Shown piece after piece: positions 62,911-64,000 of a stretch of DNA of 64,000 bases. Positions within the stretch are counted from its first letter, which is position 1; each line of letters begins with the position of its first letter. Source of the DNA: JBARKJ01 sp049801375 (GTDB lineage Bacteria; Nitrospirota; JACRHJ01); NCBI GenBank assembly GCA_049801375.1, contig JBARKJ010000073.1, forward strand, positions 1-64,000. The letters run 5' to 3'. The notes below the pieces were generated by a model. That model searched no databases, was not told where the DNA came from, and saw nothing but the letters and a program-made list of their open reading frames with translations. A program made the translations under genes and the position numbers.

Positions 62911-64000
62911 TTAGTCTTGCTTCGCCTTTAAATCCTTGGCCGCTTCCTTGGCCGAGAGGCGTATCTTGCCCTGGCGGTCAACTTCCAGGACCTTCACCAT
63001 TATCTCGTCGCCTTCCTTAAGCTCGTCGGCGACGTTCGTCACCCTGTGCTCGGCGATCTGAGAGATATGCACCAGGCCGTCGGTCCCCGGCGTGATCTCG
63101 ACAAAGGCGCCGAAGTCCATGATCTTCCGGACCTTGCCTTTATAAATCTTGCCTATCTCCGGCTCCATGACGATTCCCTGGATGATGTCGATGGCCTTCT
63201 TTGCGGCGGCCTCATCCGCGGAAGCTATGTTTATAACGCCGGTGTCCTCGATGTCGATCTTGCAGCCGGTTTCCTCCACTATGCCCCTTATCACCTTGCC
63301 GCCGGAACCTATTACCTCTCGTATCTTGTCCGGCTTTATCTGGATGGTGAATATCCTGGGGGCATGCGGGGAGAGGTTAGCCCTGGGCTCCGGCAGCGCG
63401 TCCAGCATCCTGCCAAGGATATGGAGCCGGCCTTCCTTCGCCTGAGCAAGGGCCTCCTTCATCAGGGCCTTGGTGACGCCGCCTATCTTTATATCCATCT
63501 GCAAAGCGCAGACGCCAGCACTTGTGCCGGTCACTTTAAAATCCATGTCGCCAAGATGGTCTTCAAGGCCAAGGATGTCCGAGAGCACGACGTACTTCTC
63601 GTCTTCCTTTATAAGCCCCATCGCTATCCCGGCCACCGGAGCCGTTATGGGCACGCCTGCATCCATCAAGGCGAGCGTTCCGCCGCAGACAGAGGCCATG
63701 GACGAGCTGCCGTTCGACTCTGTGATATCCGAGACTATGCGGATGGTATACGGGAATTTCTCCTTCACCGGGATTACCTGCCTGAGCGATTTTTCCGCCA
63801 GGGCGCCGTGGCCTATCTCGCGCCTTCCGGGGCCGCGCAGGAACTTGGCTTCGCCTACAGAGTACGGCGGGAAGTTGTAGTGGAGCATGAACGGCTTGTA
63901 GCTCACGCCTTCGAGCGCGTCTATCATCTGCGCGTCATCGGAGGTGCCGAGTGTCGCGGTAACGAGCGCCTGGGTCTCGCCTCTCGTGAAGAGCGCCGAG
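62911..64000 (-). CDS. pnp: Polynucleotide phosphorylase, C-terminal part (runs off the right edge)
   Basis: Only the last 363 or so codons are in the window; the start is beyond 64000. PNPase degrades RNA 3' to 5' with phosphate. Second RNase PH core is seen (PGRREIGHGALAEKS, DITESNGSSSMASVCGG), then a KH domain with the GxxG loop GSGGKVIRG, and an S1 domain KIMDFGAFVEITPGTDGLVH. Gene order pnp, M16 peptidase, dut is typical. Full catalytic and RNA-binding parts are present. Confidence 0.96.
   Translation of the reverse strand, partial: SALFTRGETQALVTATLGTSDDAQMIDALEGVSYKPFMLHYNFPPYSVGEAKFLRGPGRREIGHGALAEKSLRQVIPVKEKFPYTIRIVSDITESNGSSSMASVCGGTLALMDAGVPITAPVAGIAMGLIKEDEKYVVLSDILGLEDHLGDMDFKVTGTSAGVCALQMDIKIGGVTKALMKEALAQAKEGRLHILGRMLDALPEPRANLSPHAPRIFTIQIKPDKIREVIGSGGKVIRGIVEETGCKIDIEDTGVINIASADEAAAKKAIDIIQGIVMEPEIGKIYKGKVRKIMDFGAFVEITPGTDGLVHISQIAEHRVTNVADELKEGDEIMVKVLEVDRQGKIRLSAKEAAKDLKAKQD

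Overview
The window is 64 kb of dense, moderately GC-rich bacterial chromosome with no rRNA, tRNA, CRISPR array, insertion sequence or prophage that I can see. The organism is a Gram-negative (diderm) bacterium. It carries Kdo synthesis genes for LPS (kdsA/kdsD/kdsC), Lnt and LolC/LolD for outer-membrane lipoproteins, System II (Ccs) cytochrome c maturation with a multihaem cytochrome, and the futalosine route to menaquinone (mqnE, mqnC). Gene content and the local orders pnp/M16 peptidase/dut and mutL/miaA/hfq resemble deltaproteobacterial-type genomes (Desulfobacterota/Myxococcota sensu lato) or relatives. That placement is an inference.

Layout. 1-9.5 kb (plus strand): the Kdo genes, pgsA and plsY (phospholipid synthesis), a TPR membrane protein, an unusual DUF4388/pseudopilin-like fusion, then a menaquinone cluster (amidohydrolase, mqnE, mqnC). 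A 28-bp sequence at 6145-6172 looks like the chromosome-dimer resolution site dif, and transcription converges at about 9.6 kb, so this is probably the replication terminus region. 9.8-28 kb (minus strand): a long run headed by a PyrR-type attenuator, pyrR-pyrB-pyrC-phosphoesterase-carA-radical SAM-carB-greA-pyrK-pyrD. It continues into a multihaem cytochrome/nucleotidase-like fusion, a SAM hydrolase, a response regulator and three tRNA-modification type genes (miaB, mtaB, a ThiI/MnmA-like protein). 28-32 kb (minus): lepA, lepB, a small membrane protein and a ROK sugar kinase.

32-40.8 kb (plus): a PerR/Fur-type regulator, then two tightly coupled genes for divergent Hfq (Sm-fold) proteins, one of them with two Hfq-like domains, then lnt, prfB (with the classical +1 programmed frameshift), an Ogg2-like DNA glycosylase, lysS, lolC, a secreted unknown and lolD. 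40.8-45.8 kb (minus): a GspE/PilB ATPase, a palindromic repeat and a Co/Ni transporter operon (cbiM, cbiQ, cbiO) behind two small membrane-protein genes. 46-47.7 kb (plus): queD and a TldE/PmbA protein. 47.7-53.7 kb (minus): resB/ccsB cytochrome c maturation, a copper P-type ATPase, YtxH and DUF948 proteins and a universal stress protein. 54-64 kb (mostly minus): a RodZ-like protein, a TPR lipoprotein, a PfkB kinase, mtnP, a Nudix hydrolase, canonical hfq, miaA, mutL, dut, an M16 peptidase and the 3' part of pnp.

Most promising for follow-up: (1) the pair of Hfq-like genes at 32.5-33.4 kb, which exist alongside a canonical hfq at 58 kb in the same genome; (2) the dif-like site; (3) the DUF4388-GspG-like fusion with its TPR/zinc-ribbon neighbour; (4) the phosphoesterase-cytochrome fusion in the tail of the pyrimidine operon. 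Functions are read from motifs and gene context only; no database search was possible.
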